NCBI RefSeq assembly: GCF_009906795.1
Contig: NZ_JAAALN010000002.1
Span: 1-64,000 of the forward strand
Direction: 5' to 3'
Source of the DNA: Kineococcus siccus
Lineage (GTDB): Bacteria > Actinomycetota > Actinomycetes > Actinomycetales > Kineococcaceae
DNA: 64,000 nucleotides
The notes beneath the pieces were generated by a model. The model was not told the origin of the DNA, searched no databases, and saw nothing but the letters and a program-made list of their open reading frames with translations. Made by a program: the position numbers and the translations under genes. Numbering within the stretch: position 1 is the stretch's first letter; each line of letters opens with the position of its first letter. Positions 17,044-26,215 of this stretch are shown here, one piece after another.

Positions 17044-17882
17044 CTCCGCCCCGCCCGGGCGGTCCCGCGTTCGCGGCCGGCCGGCGCCTCGGCGAGCACC
17101 GCGGCGGGGGCGCCGGCCAGGACGAGTGCGGCGCCGAGGACCGCGACGACCGCGACGACGGCCGCGGCCAGCCAGCCCTTCCGGACGCCGTCGCCCAGGA
17201 GCAGGGCGCCGAGCACCGCGGGGACGACGACCTCCACGGCCCACAGCAGGGCCGTGGCCGCCCCGACCGACCCGCGCTCCAGGGCCGCCGCGTACGCCCA
17301 GGTGCCCACGGCCCCGGCGACCAGGACGGTCCAGGTCAGCGGCCGCGTCACCAGCGCGGTGAGGCCGCCGTGCAGGTCGACGGCGCGCGCGGCCAGCGCC
17401 GCGACGGAGTAGGCGAGCCCGGCCAGGACCGCGAGGGCCGCGGACGGGGCCCGGCGCAGCAGCGGCGCCGCCACCCCCAGCAGCACCGCCCCACCCGCGA
17501 GGGCGGCGACCGCGGCGCCACCGGCGCGCGGGGCCGCCTGCTCGCTGCCCGCGCCCCCCACGACGGCGAGCGCCGCGACCATCGCGAGCACCGCCACGAC
17601 GTCGCGGCGGCGCAGCACGGCCCGCAGGAGGACCCGGGCGAGCACGACGGTCAGCGCGAGCGACCCCGCGAGCAGCGCCTGCACCGCGAAGGCGGGCAGG
17701 CGCCGCAGCGCCAGCAGGGACAGCAGCCAGGAGACGCCGTCCGCCCCGAGGCCCGCGAGGTAGGCCGGGGAGCGCAGCAGGTCGCGGGGCGAGGCGCCGC
17801 CGCGCACGCCGACCGCCTGCAGGACCGACCCGGCGGCGTAGCCGACGGCGGCGAGCACGGCCGCGGCCAGCGCGGTGCTCAC
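17040..17882 (-). CDS. DMT-superfamily (EamA-like) membrane permease
   Basis: A 280-residue protein of about ten short hydrophobic helices in two related halves, the drug/metabolite transporter arrangement. Charged residues are almost confined to loops (for example RVLLRAVLRRRD and the basic tail GRERGTARAGRR). It overlaps both neighbours by four bases (GTGA at each end), so MprF-like protein, permease and esterase are made from one message. By analogy with MprF, whose flippase half is missing in the upstream protein, it could move a modified lipid, but that is speculation. Confidence 0.75.
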   Translation of the reverse strand: MSTALAAAVLAAVGYAAGSVLQAVGVRGGASPRDLLRSPAYLAGLGADGVSWLLSLLALRRLPAFAVQALLAGSLALTVVLARVLLRAVLRRRDVVAVLAMVAALAVVGGAGSEQAAPRAGGAAVAALAGGAVLLGVAAPLLRRAPSAALAVLAGLAYSVAALAARAVDLHGGLTALVTRPLTWTVLVAGAVGTWAYAAALERGSVGAATALLWAVEVVVPAVLGALLLGDGVRKGWLAAAVVAVVAVLGAALVLAGAPAAVLAEAPAGRERGTARAGRR

Positions 17883-19603
17883 CGCGCCGTCGCGGCGGTG
17901 CGCGCCCCGAGGAAGCGGCCGACGACGGGCAGGTCCGCGAGCCCCTCGGCCCCGGCGATGGTCAGGCCCTGGGCCGCCGAGAACTCCACCGAGTCCAGGA
18001 CCACGTAGCGCGGCACCCACTGCGGGTCGTACTTGGCGTTGAACCGCCACAGCGACTCGATCTGGGCGCTGTGCGAGAGGGCGTGCAGCGCACGGCGTCC
18101 CAGGTCGGCGCCGCGGCCCTCGCGCTCGCCCGCGACGACCTCGCGCAGCACGGCGAAGTTCAGCCCGAGGCCCCGCATGCCCCGCTCGGCGAGGTGCTGC
18201 GCGGTGGCGACGATGAGCAGGTCGGTGAGGCCGTTGGGCACGTCCTCGGCCGTGGAGCGGCGCATGACGTCGAGGGAGTAGCCGTCCACGGCGGCCGCCG
18301 GGACCCACTGCACGAACCCCGCGGCCCGCCCGTCGGCGAAGCGCGCGACGCTCACCAGGACGCCCGTGTCGGCCGGGTCGAACATCCGCGAGAGCGTCAT
18401 GGAGTACCCGCGCTCGGCCTCGCCGCGGCGGCTGTCCCCGCTGAGCCCCTCCAGGTCGGCCCGCTCGGCGTCGGTGAGGGACGGGCCGTCGTGGAACGTC
18501 ACCGTGACGCCGGCCTTCTGCACGCGGTTGACGGCGCCGCGCAGGCTCTTCATCGCCTTGCCCTGCAGCGAGAACGACTGGCAGTCCAGGACGGCCTCGT
18601 CACCCAGGTACACGGGCCGCAGGCCCGTCGCCTCGTACAGCGGCAGCCACTCGGTGCCCGCGCCGACGACGGCCACCGACCAGCCGTGCCGCTCGACGTG
18701 CCCGAGGAACTCGGTGAGCAGCGCGCCGCGCCGGTCGGGCGGGCCGATGGGGTCGGGGGAGACGAGGCACACGCCGTTGCGCACGCTGTGCGCGACGACG
18801 CCGTCCTCGGCGAAGAAGAAGTCCTTGTCGTCGCGCAGGGCGAAGTAGTCCAGCGTGCCGCCGCCCCAGCGGGCGACGACCTCGCGGGCGCGCTCGCGCT
18901 CGGTCCTGCGCTCCGCGGCGGAGAGGCGGACCGCGGCGCGCGGGCCGAGCAGGACGGCCAGCAGCAGGACCAGCAGGCTGAGGCCCAGGATCAGCAGGGT
19001 CGGGCTGAGCAGCGGGTCCACGAGCGACCCGCCCCGGCCGTGCAGGTGCGGCAGCGGCGACCGGCGGTCGCCCACGAGGCGCTCGACGACGGCGCGGACG
19101 GTCTCGCCGGGGTGGCGCTCCGCCCCCACGCCGACGACGAGCGCGGCCGAGACCAGGAGGGTCGTCAGGAACCCGGCGACGAGGACCCGGCCGGCGCGGC
19201 GCGCCCGGGCCGCCGAGGGCAGCACGGGGAAGGCGCGCACGCGGGTCGCGAGCCACGTGGCGACGCCGAGGTCGAGCAGCGCCTCCTCGCCGTCGACGCC
19301 CTTGAGCAGGTGCAGCACGGCGGAGGTGAGCAGGAGCGCCACGGTGACCGCCCACGCGAGGCGGAGCCCGCGGCGCAGTCCCGCGGCGAGCGGCAGCAGG
19401 GCCACCGAGACCGGGACCAGGACCGTGCGGGCGCCCAGGGGCACCCCGAGCGGCAGGACCTCGAGCAGGGGGCCGAAGCGGTCCCGCAGGGGCGGGGTGA
19501 GGGCGGAGACCAGTCCGAGGACCGCGACGACCCCGACGAGGACGGCGGCGGCCCGGCGGGTCCGCTCGCGCCGGGCGCGGCCGGCGAGCAGGGGAGGGAG
19601 CAC
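17879..19603 (-). CDS. MprF-like DUF2156 aminoacyl-lipid synthase
   Basis: A 574-residue membrane protein. The first roughly 235 residues hold six or seven hydrophobic helices; the rest is a soluble DUF2156/GNAT-like domain related to the C-terminal half of phosphatidylglycerol lysyltransferase. Typical blocks are DKDFFFAEDGVVAHSVRNGVCLVSPDPIGPP, LYEATGLRPVYLGDEAVLD, KAMKSLRGAVNRVQKAG, GFVQWVPA and LNFAVLREV, with LWRFNAKYDPQWVPRYVV near the end. It has neither the large MprF flippase nor the LysRS domain of LysX. It may transfer an amino acid from tRNA to a membrane lipid; the amino acid cannot be read from the sequence. No clear ribosome site precedes the GTG. Confidence 0.82.
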   Translation of the reverse strand: MLPPLLAGRARRERTRRAAAVLVGVVAVLGLVSALTPPLRDRFGPLLEVLPLGVPLGARTVLVPVSVALLPLAAGLRRGLRLAWAVTVALLLTSAVLHLLKGVDGEEALLDLGVATWLATRVRAFPVLPSAARARRAGRVLVAGFLTTLLVSAALVVGVGAERHPGETVRAVVERLVGDRRSPLPHLHGRGGSLVDPLLSPTLLILGLSLLVLLLAVLLGPRAAVRLSAAERRTERERAREVVARWGGGTLDYFALRDDKDFFFAEDGVVAHSVRNGVCLVSPDPIGPPDRRGALLTEFLGHVERHGWSVAVVGAGTEWLPLYEATGLRPVYLGDEAVLDCQSFSLQGKAMKSLRGAVNRVQKAGVTVTFHDGPSLTDAERADLEGLSGDSRRGEAERGYSMTLSRMFDPADTGVLVSVARFADGRAAGFVQWVPAAAVDGYSLDVMRRSTAEDVPNGLTDLLIVATAQHLAERGMRGLGLNFAVLREVVAGEREGRGADLGRRALHALSHSAQIESLWRFNAKYDPQWVPRYVVLDSVEFSAAQGLTIAGAEGLADLPVVGRFLGARTAATAR

Positions 19604-19701
19604 GCACAGCAGAGTGCGCCCGTTTCCTCAGCCGGGACCGGGATCCGGCGGCATCCACCGGCAACTCCCAGGTGACGGTCAGGCAGCGGGCCCGTCGCGG
19701 A

Positions 19702-20616
19702 TCAGGCGGGGACGGGCACGGGCCGGCGGCGGCCGCGCAGCGCGTCGGTCGACAGCAGCAGCAGCGCGACCCAGACCAGGGCGAACCCCGCCCACTGCGA
19801 CGCGGCCATCCGCTCGCCGAGCACGAGCGCGCAGCCGAACTGCAGCACCGGGGTCAGGTACTGCAGCAGCCCGATGGTGCTGAGCGGCACGCGGCTGGCG
19901 GCGACCGCGAAGAGGACGAGCGGGACGACCGTCGTGACGCCCGTCAGCGCGAGCAGCAGCGTGTGCCCGGGCCCCTCGGTCGTGAAGGTGCTGCCGCCGG
20001 TCGCCGTGAGGACGGCCACGGCGGCGGCGGCGGGGACGCCGAGCAGCAGGGTCTCCACCGACAGGCTCGTGATGGCGTCCACGCCCTTGCCGTCGGCCCC
20101 GGCGACCTGGCCCAGCCGGTTCTTCATCAGCCCGTAGGTGGCGAACGAGGCCGCGAGGAGCAGTGCGATCCACGGCGGCCGGCCCAGGTCCACCGTGATG
20201 ACGGTCACGGCCACCGTGCCCACCGCGACCGCGACCCACTGCAGGCGCCGCAACCGCTCGCGCAGCACGACGACCCCGAGCAGGACGGTCACGAGCGGGT
20301 TGACGAAGTAGCCCAGCGAGGCCTCGAGGACGTGCCCCGAGGCGACGCCGTGCACGTAGACGCCCCAGTTCACGGCGATGACGACGGCGGCGACGGCCAG
20401 CAGCCCGCGCTGGCGGGGGCTGCGCAGCACGGCCGCCACGGCGCCCCAGCGGCGCAGCGCGGTGAGCAGCACCAGGCACACCAGCAGCGCCCACAGGATG
20501 CGGTGGGCCAGCACCTCGACGGCCGGGGCCGGCGCGAGCGCGTGGAAGTAGAAGGGGAAGACGCCCCAGATGCCGTAGGCGATCGCACCGGCCACGAGTC
20601 CCCGGCGCTGTTCCAC
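19702..20616 (-). CDS. rarD: RarD-type EamA permease
   Basis: A 304-residue, ten-helix transporter of the RarD subgroup (chloramphenicol-sensitive protein). Recognisable blocks are GIWGVFPFYFHAL, ILWALL, VNWGVYVHGVASGHVLEASLGYFVNPLVTVLLG and LLQYLTPVLQFGCALVLGE. The GTG at 20616 is chosen over the longer frame (to 20664) because VEQRRGLVAGAIAYGIWG is where the family normally starts. The transported compound is unknown. It lies 98 bp upstream of the MprF-like gene in the same direction and may be a separate unit. Confidence 0.88.
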   Translation of the reverse strand: MEQRRGLVAGAIAYGIWGVFPFYFHALAPAPAVEVLAHRILWALLVCLVLLTALRRWGAVAAVLRSPRQRGLLAVAAVVIAVNWGVYVHGVASGHVLEASLGYFVNPLVTVLLGVVVLRERLRRLQWVAVAVGTVAVTVITVDLGRPPWIALLLAASFATYGLMKNRLGQVAGADGKGVDAITSLSVETLLLGVPAAAAVAVLTATGGSTFTTEGPGHTLLLALTGVTTVVPLVLFAVAASRVPLSTIGLLQYLTPVLQFGCALVLGERMAASQWAGFALVWVALLLLSTDALRGRRRPVPVPA

Positions 20617-20690
20617 CCCCGCATCGTCGCAGCCGCGGCGCGCGCCACGAGAGCTGCCTCTCACCCGACGGGCCGCGCGCCCGGGCGGCG

Positions 20691-20709
20691 TTAGGCTTGG
20701 CTCACCCCG
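20691..20709 (+). promoter_or_regulatory. Possible iron box (IdeR/DtxR type) overlapping a TAGGCT -10 element
   Basis: TTAGGCTTGGCTCACCCCG agrees at 14 of 19 positions with the actinobacterial iron-box form TTAGGTTAGGCTCACCTAA. The left half is good and the right half has lost its last three bases. TAGGCT at 20692-20697 also reads as a -10 hexamer, so a regulator bound here would block the promoter of the ferredoxin reductase gene. The similarity of TTAGGCT to ordinary -10 elements makes chance agreement possible. Confidence 0.4.
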
Positions 20710-20769
20710 ATCTCCGCGACCGCTCCGGCGCGCAGGTCACGACGCGAGACGAGAGGTTCCCGACACCCC

Positions 20770-22197
20770 GTGAGCACGCAGCCCTCCGCGAGCCCGCAGC
20801 GGCCCCTCCGCGTCGCCGTCGTCGGGGCCGGCCCGGCCGGGATCTACGCGGCGGACATCCTGTCCAAGGCCGACGTCGACGTGTCGATCGACCTGTTCGA
20901 GCGGCTCCCCGCCCCCTTCGGCCTCGTGCGCTACGGCGTCGCCCCGGACCACCCCCGCATCAAGCAGATCGTCGTGGCCCTGCAGAAGGTGCTCTCGCGC
21001 GGGGACATCCGGCTGCTCAGCAACGTCGACTACGGCACCGACCTCACGCTCGAGGACGTCCGCCGCTTCTACGACGCGGTGATCTTCTCCACGGGCGCGA
21101 TCCGCGACGCCCCGCTGCCGCTGCCGGGCGTGGACCTGGAGGGCTGCTTCGGCGCCGCCGACTTCGTCTCCTGGTACGACGGGCACCCCGACCACCCCCG
21201 CGAGTGGCCCCTGGACGCGACGAGCATCGCGGTCCTCGGCGCGGGCAACGTCGCGCTCGACGTGGCCCGCATGCTCGTCAAGCACGCCGACGACCTGCTG
21301 CCCACCGAGATCCCGCAGAACGTCTACGACGGCCTGCGCGCCTCGAAGGCGACCGACGTGCACGTCTTCGCCCGCCGGGGCCCCGCGCAGGTGAAGTTCT
21401 CGCCGCTGGAGCTGCGCGAGCTCGGGCACGTGCGCGACGTCGACGTGATCGTGCACCCCGAGGACTTCGAGTTCGACGAGGGCTCGATGGCCGCGATCCA
21501 GGGGTCGAACCAGACGAAGCAGGTCGTGAAGACCCTCACGGACTGGACGCTGAAGGAGGGCGACGGCACCGCCTCGCGCCGCCTGCACCTGCACTTCCTG
21601 CACGCGCCCAAGGAGGTCGTGGGCGCGGACGGCCGGGTGACCGGCCTGCGCACCGAGCGGACCCGCCTCACGGGCGACGGCACCGTGGAGGGCACGGGCG
21701 AGGTGCACGACTGGGACGTCCAGGCCGTCTACCGCGCCGTGGGCTACTTCGGCTCCCCGCTGCCCGGGCTGCCCTTCGACGACCTCGCGGGCGTCATCCC
21801 CAACCAGGAGGGCCGCGTCCTGACGCCCGAGGGCGAGCACCTGGCCGGGGTCTACGCGACGGGCTGGATCAAGCGCGGGCCCGTCGGGCTCATCGGGCAC
21901 ACCAAGTCCGACGCCACCGAGACGATCCGCCACCTGGTCGAGGACGTGACCGCCGAGGGCGCGCAGCGGAGCGCCACCGACCCCGACCCCGACGCGGTGG
22001 TGGACTTCCTGCGCGGCCGCGACGTCGACGTGCTGACCTGGACCGAGTGGGAGGTGCTCGACGCCTACGAGCGCCTGCTGGGCGCGCCGCACGGCCGCGA
22101 GCGCATCAAGGTCGTCTCCCGCGAGGACATGGTCCGCTACTCCCGCGAGGCCATCGCGGCCGCGCACGACGCGAGCGTCGGCGGGGGCGGGGCCTGA
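20770..22197 (+). CDS. fprA: Ferredoxin/ferredoxin-NADP reductase (FprA type)
   Basis: A 475-residue adrenodoxin-reductase-like flavoprotein that moves electrons between NADPH and ferredoxin. The FAD fingerprint is VAVVGAGPAGIYAADIL (16-32), followed by LFERLPAPFGLVRYGVAPDHP, characteristic of FprA. The NADP site is VLGAGNVALDVARML (about 156-170), and GWIKRGPVGLIGHTKSDATET lies near the C-terminus. The GTG at 20770 gives the normal family N-terminus. It is directly followed by etfB with no gap, which suggests one electron-transfer operon. Upstream sequence resembles an iron box. Confidence 0.93.
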   Translation: MSTQPSASPQRPLRVAVVGAGPAGIYAADILSKADVDVSIDLFERLPAPFGLVRYGVAPDHPRIKQIVVALQKVLSRGDIRLLSNVDYGTDLTLEDVRRFYDAVIFSTGAIRDAPLPLPGVDLEGCFGAADFVSWYDGHPDHPREWPLDATSIAVLGAGNVALDVARMLVKHADDLLPTEIPQNVYDGLRASKATDVHVFARRGPAQVKFSPLELRELGHVRDVDVIVHPEDFEFDEGSMAAIQGSNQTKQVVKTLTDWTLKEGDGTASRRLHLHFLHAPKEVVGADGRVTGLRTERTRLTGDGTVEGTGEVHDWDVQAVYRAVGYFGSPLPGLPFDDLAGVIPNQEGRVLTPEGEHLAGVYATGWIKRGPVGLIGHTKSDATETIRHLVEDVTAEGAQRSATDPDPDAVVDFLRGRDVDVLTWTEWEVLDAYERLLGAPHGRERIKVVSREDMVRYSREAIAAAHDASVGGGGA

Positions 22198-23013
22198 GTG
22201 CGCGTCGTCGTCTGCGTCAAGCACGTCCCGGACATCCAGTCCGAGCGCACCTTCCGCGAGGACGGGCTGCTGCGCCGAGGCGGTGACGACGACACCCTCA
22301 ACGAGCTGGACGAGGACGCCCTCGAGGCCGGGCTCCGGCTCGTCGAGGCGCACCCGCCCGCGCACGGGGAGGACCCGCACGACGTCGTCGTGCTCACCGT
22401 GGGGCCCGCGTCCGCGGTCGAGGCGCTGCGCCGCGGCCTGGCCATGGGCGCGACCACGGCCGTGCACGTGCGGGACGACGCGGTGGCCGGCTCGGACGCG
22501 ATCGCGACCGCCCGCGTGCTCGGCGCGGCCGTCGCGACGCTGCACGAGGAGGCGCCCGTGGACGTCGTCGTGGCCGGCATGGCGGCGCTCGACGGCCTGA
22601 CCTCCCTGGTGCCGGCGGCCCTGGCCGCCGTGCTGGGCTGGCCGCAGCTCACGCTCGCCGACCGCGTCGACGTGGATCCGGCCGCGCGCACCGTCGTGGT
22701 GCGCCGCGAGACGTCCGCGGCCACGGAGACGCTGCGGGCCGCGCTGCCCGTCGTCCTGTCGGTCACCGACCAGGCGTTCCGGGCCCGCTTCCCCGCGTTC
22801 ACTGGCATCCTGGCGGCGCGCAAGGCCCCCGTGCGCGTCCTGGACCTGGCGGCGCTGGGCGTCGACCCCGCGACCGTGGGCCTCGACGGGTCCACGACGC
22901 GCGTGCTGCACACCGCCCCCCGCCCCGAGCGCCCCGACCGGGTCGTCGTCACCGACGACGGCTCGGCGGCCGTGGCGCTCGCGGACTACCTGGCGCAGAA
23001 GGGCTTCGCGTGA
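22198..23013 (+). CDS. etfB: Electron transfer flavoprotein beta subunit
   Basis: A 271-residue EtfB. It opens with [12 protein letters not shown], has the signature [14 protein letters not shown], the nucleotide-binding region [23 protein letters not shown] and the ETF-beta motif near [25 protein letters not shown]. The GTG follows the fprA stop codon without a base between. EtfAB accepts electrons from acyl-CoA and other flavin dehydrogenases and hands them to a quinone reductase, here presumably to menaquinone; no ETF-quinone oxidoreductase gene is in the window. Confidence 0.93.
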   Translation: MRVVVCVKHVPDIQSERTFREDGLLRRGGDDDTLNELDEDALEAGLRLVEAHPPAHGEDPHDVVVLTVGPASAVEALRRGLAMGATTAVHVRDDAVAGSDAIATARVLGAAVATLHEEAPVDVVVAGMAALDGLTSLVPAALAAVLGWPQLTLADRVDVDPAARTVVVRRETSAATETLRAALPVVLSVTDQAFRARFPAFTGILAARKAPVRVLDLAALGVDPATVGLDGSTTRVLHTAPRPERPDRVVVTDDGSAAVALADYLAQKGFA

Positions 23014-24005
23014 CGGACACGGTCCTCGTCCTGGTCGACCACGAGGGCGCCCGCGTGCACCCGACGGCGACGGAGCTGCTCACGCTGGCCCGCTCGCTGG
23101 GCGACGACGTGCGCGCCGTCTGGCTCGACGACGGCGCCGCCCCCGACGCCGCGGCGCGCGAGCTGCTGGGCCGCTTCGGCGCCGTCAGCGTCCTGCCCGT
23201 GCGCGTGACGGGCGCGGACCCGCACCTGACCGCGACCGTCGTCGACGGCCTCCTGGCCGCGCTCGAGGCCGCCCCCGCGCGGCTGCTGCTGCTGGGCTCC
23301 ACCTTCGAGGACCGCGAGGTCGCGGCCCGGCTGGCCGTGCTGGCGCACGGCGGCGTGGTGACGGGCGCGACGAGCGTCGTCGCGGACGCCGACGGCCGCG
23401 TCGTGGCGGGCAAGGAGGTGCTGGCCGGGTCCTGGTCCAGCCGGTGCGCCGTGACGGGCGACGTCGCGGTCGTCACCGTCAAGCCCCACTCCACGCAGGC
23501 CCTGCCCGTCGAGGCCCCCGTGGCCGCCGCGGCCGCGGACCCGCTCGTCGTCGAGGCGGGCCCCGCGGCCCGCGCGGTCGAGGTCACCGGGCGCGAGCCG
23601 CGGCCGGCGTCGGACCGCCCGTCCCTGGCCGACGCCGAGGTCGTCGTCGTCGGCGGTCGCGGGACGAACGGGGACTTCGCGCCGCTGGAGGAGCTCGCCG
23701 ACGTCCTCGGCGGTGCCGTGGGCGCCACCCGCGTCGCGACCGACGAGGGCTGGATCGGCCACGAGGCGCAGGTCGGGCAGACGGGCGTGACCATCAGCCC
23801 GCGCCTCTACATCGGCGCCGGCGTGTCGGGGGCGGTCCACCACCGCGGGGGCATGGACGCCGCCGTCACCGTCGTCGCCGTCAACGAGGACCCGGACGCC
23901 CCGATCTTCGAGTTCGCCGACTACGGGATCGTCGGCGACCTCACCGAGGTCGTCCCGGCGCTGACGCAGGAGCTGCGGCGGCGCCGAGGCGCCGCCACCT
24001 CCTAG
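23010..24005 (+). CDS. etfA: Electron transfer flavoprotein alpha subunit
   Basis: A 331-residue EtfA whose GTG overlaps the etfB stop. The N-terminal half is a ladder of VLVLVDHEG-type strands; the C-terminal FAD domain carries [61 protein letters not shown] (near 250-280) and [31 protein letters not shown], all diagnostic. The stop codon forms a CTAG palindrome shared with the convergent pyridoxal kinase gene. Confidence 0.94.
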   Translation: MTDTVLVLVDHEGARVHPTATELLTLARSLGDDVRAVWLDDGAAPDAAARELLGRFGAVSVLPVRVTGADPHLTATVVDGLLAALEAAPARLLLLGSTFEDREVAARLAVLAHGGVVTGATSVVADADGRVVAGKEVLAGSWSSRCAVTGDVAVVTVKPHSTQALPVEAPVAAAAADPLVVEAGPAARAVEVTGREPRPASDRPSLADAEVVVVGGRGTNGDFAPLEELADVLGGAVGATRVATDEGWIGHEAQVGQTGVTISPRLYIGAGVSGAVHHRGGMDAAVTVVAVNEDPDAPIFEFADYGIVGDLTEVVPALTQELRRRRGAATS

Positions 24006-24853
24006 CGGACGCGCTCCGCCCGGAACTGCAGGCGGGGGTGCGCGAAGACGTCCTGCGCCTCGACGATGCGCATCTCGCGCTCCCCCGAGGCGAGCGTCGC
24101 CGCGAGGAGGTCGAAGACGCTGGAGACGGTGTGCTCGAGCGCGGTCGCGGCGTCGCCCGTGCGGCGCAGGTGCGCGGCGAACAGCGCCGCGGTGACGTCG
24201 CCGGAGCCGTTGGCCTTGAAGGGCAGCAGCGGGGTGGCCAGGAGCCACGCGCCGGTCGCGTCGACGACGGCCGTCTCGATCGTGCCCTCCTCGCGGTCGG
24301 GGCGCTCGACGCTGGTCACGAGCACGGTCGAGGGGCCCGCGGCGCGGGCCAGGTCGGCCGCGGCGAGCGTGGACTCGAGCGTCGTCGGCTCCGTGCCCGT
24401 GAGGTAGCCGAGCTCGAACTGGTTGGGGCAGATGACGTCCGCGACGGGCACCACGCGGTCGCGCAGCAGCGCGGGGATCTCCGGCGCCACGAAGCACCCG
24501 GACCGGGCGTTGCCCATGACGGGGTCGCACACGTACACGGCCGCGGGGTTGGCGGCCTTGACGCGGCGGACCGCGTCGACGATCACGTCACCGATGCCGG
24601 TGCCCCCCTGGTACCCGGACAGCACGACGTCGATCGTCGGGAACACCCCCCGCTCCTCCACGCCGGTGATGACGGCGGCGACGTCCTCCGCGGACATGAC
24701 GGGCCCGCGCCACGCGCCGTAGCCCGTGTGGTTGGAGAAGTTCACGGTGTGGACGGGGACCACTTCGACGCCCATGCGCTGCAGGGGGAACGTCGCCGCC
24801 GAGTTGCCGACGTGGCCGTGCGCGACGGCCGACTGGATCGAGAGGACCTTCAC
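24002..24853 (-). CDS. pdxY: Pyridoxal kinase (PdxY)
   Basis: A 283-residue ribokinase-fold enzyme phosphorylating pyridoxal in the B6 salvage path. It begins KVLSIQSAVAHGHVGNSAATFPLQRMGVEVVPVHTVNFSNHTGYG, the PdxY/PdxK signature. CDPVMG and the C-terminal anion-hole motif PLLPFKANGSGDVTAALFAAHL with the catalytic Asp confirm it. The GTG at 24853 is four bases after the stop of the upstream ABM-domain gene, so the two form an operon. The link between them is not obvious. Confidence 0.92.
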   Translation of the reverse strand: MKVLSIQSAVAHGHVGNSAATFPLQRMGVEVVPVHTVNFSNHTGYGAWRGPVMSAEDVAAVITGVEERGVFPTIDVVLSGYQGGTGIGDVIVDAVRRVKAANPAAVYVCDPVMGNARSGCFVAPEIPALLRDRVVPVADVICPNQFELGYLTGTEPTTLESTLAAADLARAAGPSTVLVTSVERPDREEGTIETAVVDATGAWLLATPLLPFKANGSGDVTAALFAAHLRRTGDAATALEHTVSSVFDLLAATLASGEREMRIVEAQDVFAHPRLQFRAERVR

Positions 24854-24857
24854 CGGC

Positions 24858-25154
24858 TCAGAACCCCTCGAGCGGGGTGAGCTTCGTCAGGACCGGCGGC
24901 GAGGCCAGCACGCTCCCGAGCTGCGACGCCCCGTCGGGGGTCGAGCGCCACACGCGGTAGGCCGAGTCGTGCTCCAGCGACTCCCACGTCTCGACCAGCA
25001 CGACGTGCGTGGGGTCGGTCGCGTCGACCAGCACGTCGACCCCGAGGAACCCGTCGAAGGCCCGCGTCGCGACGAGGGTCTCCGCGATCACCCGCGGGGC
25101 GTCGGCGACGGCCTCGGGCTTGAGGGTCAGCTCGAGCAGGGACGTGATGGCCAT
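24858..25154 (-). CDS. Small ABM-domain monooxygenase-like protein
   Basis: A 98-residue dimeric ferredoxin-like alpha+beta barrel protein (antibiotic biosynthesis monooxygenase type). It has the usual plan: strand TSLLELTLKPEAV, helix, strand GFLGVDVLVDATDPTHVVLVETWESLEHDSAYRVWRST. The ATG at 25154 has a good GAGGAG site. Members range from quinol monooxygenases to heme-degrading enzymes and proteins with no known reaction; nothing in the sequence decides which. It is first in a two-gene unit with pdxY and divergent from the amidase gene. Confidence 0.75.
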   Translation of the reverse strand: MAITSLLELTLKPEAVADAPRVIAETLVATRAFDGFLGVDVLVDATDPTHVVLVETWESLEHDSAYRVWRSTPDGASQLGSVLASPPVLTKLTPLEGF

Positions 25155-25198
25155 GGGTGCTCCTCGTCGACGGGGGTGTGAGGGCGAGACTAGGGCCC

Positions 25199-26122
25199 GT
25201 GACGCTGCACCGCCTGGAGCCCGCCCGCGACCTCGTGACCGACGCCTTCGACCCCGGCCTGGCCCCGGTCCTCACGGTGGACCCGGGCGACGAGCTCCTC
25301 GTCCGCACGCTGGACGCGGCGGGTCACGTCCGGCGGCAGGAGTTCCCGGGCCAGCGCGCCGAGCGCCTCCTGCCGGCCGCCGGCGGGCACTGCCTCGCGG
25401 GCCCGGTCGCCGTGCGCGGGGCGCAGCCCGGTGACGTCGTCGCGGTGCAGCTGCTCTCGCTGCGCCCGGACGACTGGGGCTGGACGGTGGCCGGGGCCCG
25501 CGACACCCCGCTGAACCGCCGGCTCGCCACCACCGAGGAGGTGTGGCTGCTGTGGGACGTCGACGCGGACGCGGGGACCGCCCGCAACCAGTTCGGCCTC
25601 CTCGTGGACACCGCGCCCTTCCTCGGGGTGGTCGGCACGACCCCCGCCGAGCCGGGCCGGCACTCCACCGTCCCCCCGCGCCCGGGGACCGGGGGGAACG
25701 TGGACTGCCGCGCGCTCGTCGCCGGCAGCACCCTGCACCTGCCCGTGCAGGTGCCCGGCGCGCTGCTGTGCCTGGGCGACGGGCACGCGGCCCAGGGCGA
25801 CGGCGAGGTCGGCGGCACCGCCCTCGAGTGCGGCATGACGACCCGGCTGCGGGTCGACCTCGTGCGCGAGCCCCCGGTGCCGGGCGTGCACGCGACGACC
25901 CCGTCGGAGCGGATCACCTTCGGCTTCGGCACCGACCTCAACGCGGCCACGGAGGACGCGCTCGACGCGATGGTCACGTGGATCGCGGCCGACCTCGGCG
26001 TCGGGCGCTCGACGGCGCTCGCGCTGGCCAGCCCGACCGTCGACCTGCGCATCACCCAGGTCGCGAACGAGACGTGGGGCGTGCACGCCGTCCTGGCGCA
26101 CGACGCGCTGCGCCGCCGTTGA
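25199..26122 (+). CDS. Acetamidase/formamidase family protein
   Basis: A 307-residue FmdA/AmdA-type amidase. Diagnostic blocks are PVLTVDPGDELLVRTLDA, GPVAVRGAQPGDVVAVQLLSL, GGNVDCRALVAGSTLHLPVQVPGALLCLGDGHAAQGDGEVGGTALE and a C-terminal region of ANETWGVHAVL. These enzymes hydrolyse short amides to ammonia and acid. The frame is open to 25157, but the GTG at 25199 is preferred: a GAGACT hexamer at 25186-25191 lies seven bases upstream, which would fit a leaderless transcript. No urea or amide transporter is adjacent. Confidence 0.88.
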   Translation: MTLHRLEPARDLVTDAFDPGLAPVLTVDPGDELLVRTLDAAGHVRRQEFPGQRAERLLPAAGGHCLAGPVAVRGAQPGDVVAVQLLSLRPDDWGWTVAGARDTPLNRRLATTEEVWLLWDVDADAGTARNQFGLLVDTAPFLGVVGTTPAEPGRHSTVPPRPGTGGNVDCRALVAGSTLHLPVQVPGALLCLGDGHAAQGDGEVGGTALECGMTTRLRVDLVREPPVPGVHATTPSERITFGFGTDLNAATEDALDAMVTWIAADLGVGRSTALALASPTVDLRITQVANETWGVHAVLAHDALRRR

Positions 26123-26131
26123 CGCGCCAGG

Positions 26132-26155
26132 AACGCCCGGACCGCGCGGGGCGTT
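26132..26155 (+). terminator. Weak hairpin after the amidase gene
   Basis: AACGCCC and GGGCGTT form a 7-bp stem around a 10-base loop ten bases after the amidase stop. There is no T-run. It may end the amidase message before the htpX gene. Confidence 0.3.
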
Positions 26156-26215
26156 GGCACCCTCGCCACCCGACAGCAGCGCCGGGCTCCCGTGAGCGAC
26201 GAACGAGAGGGCCGG

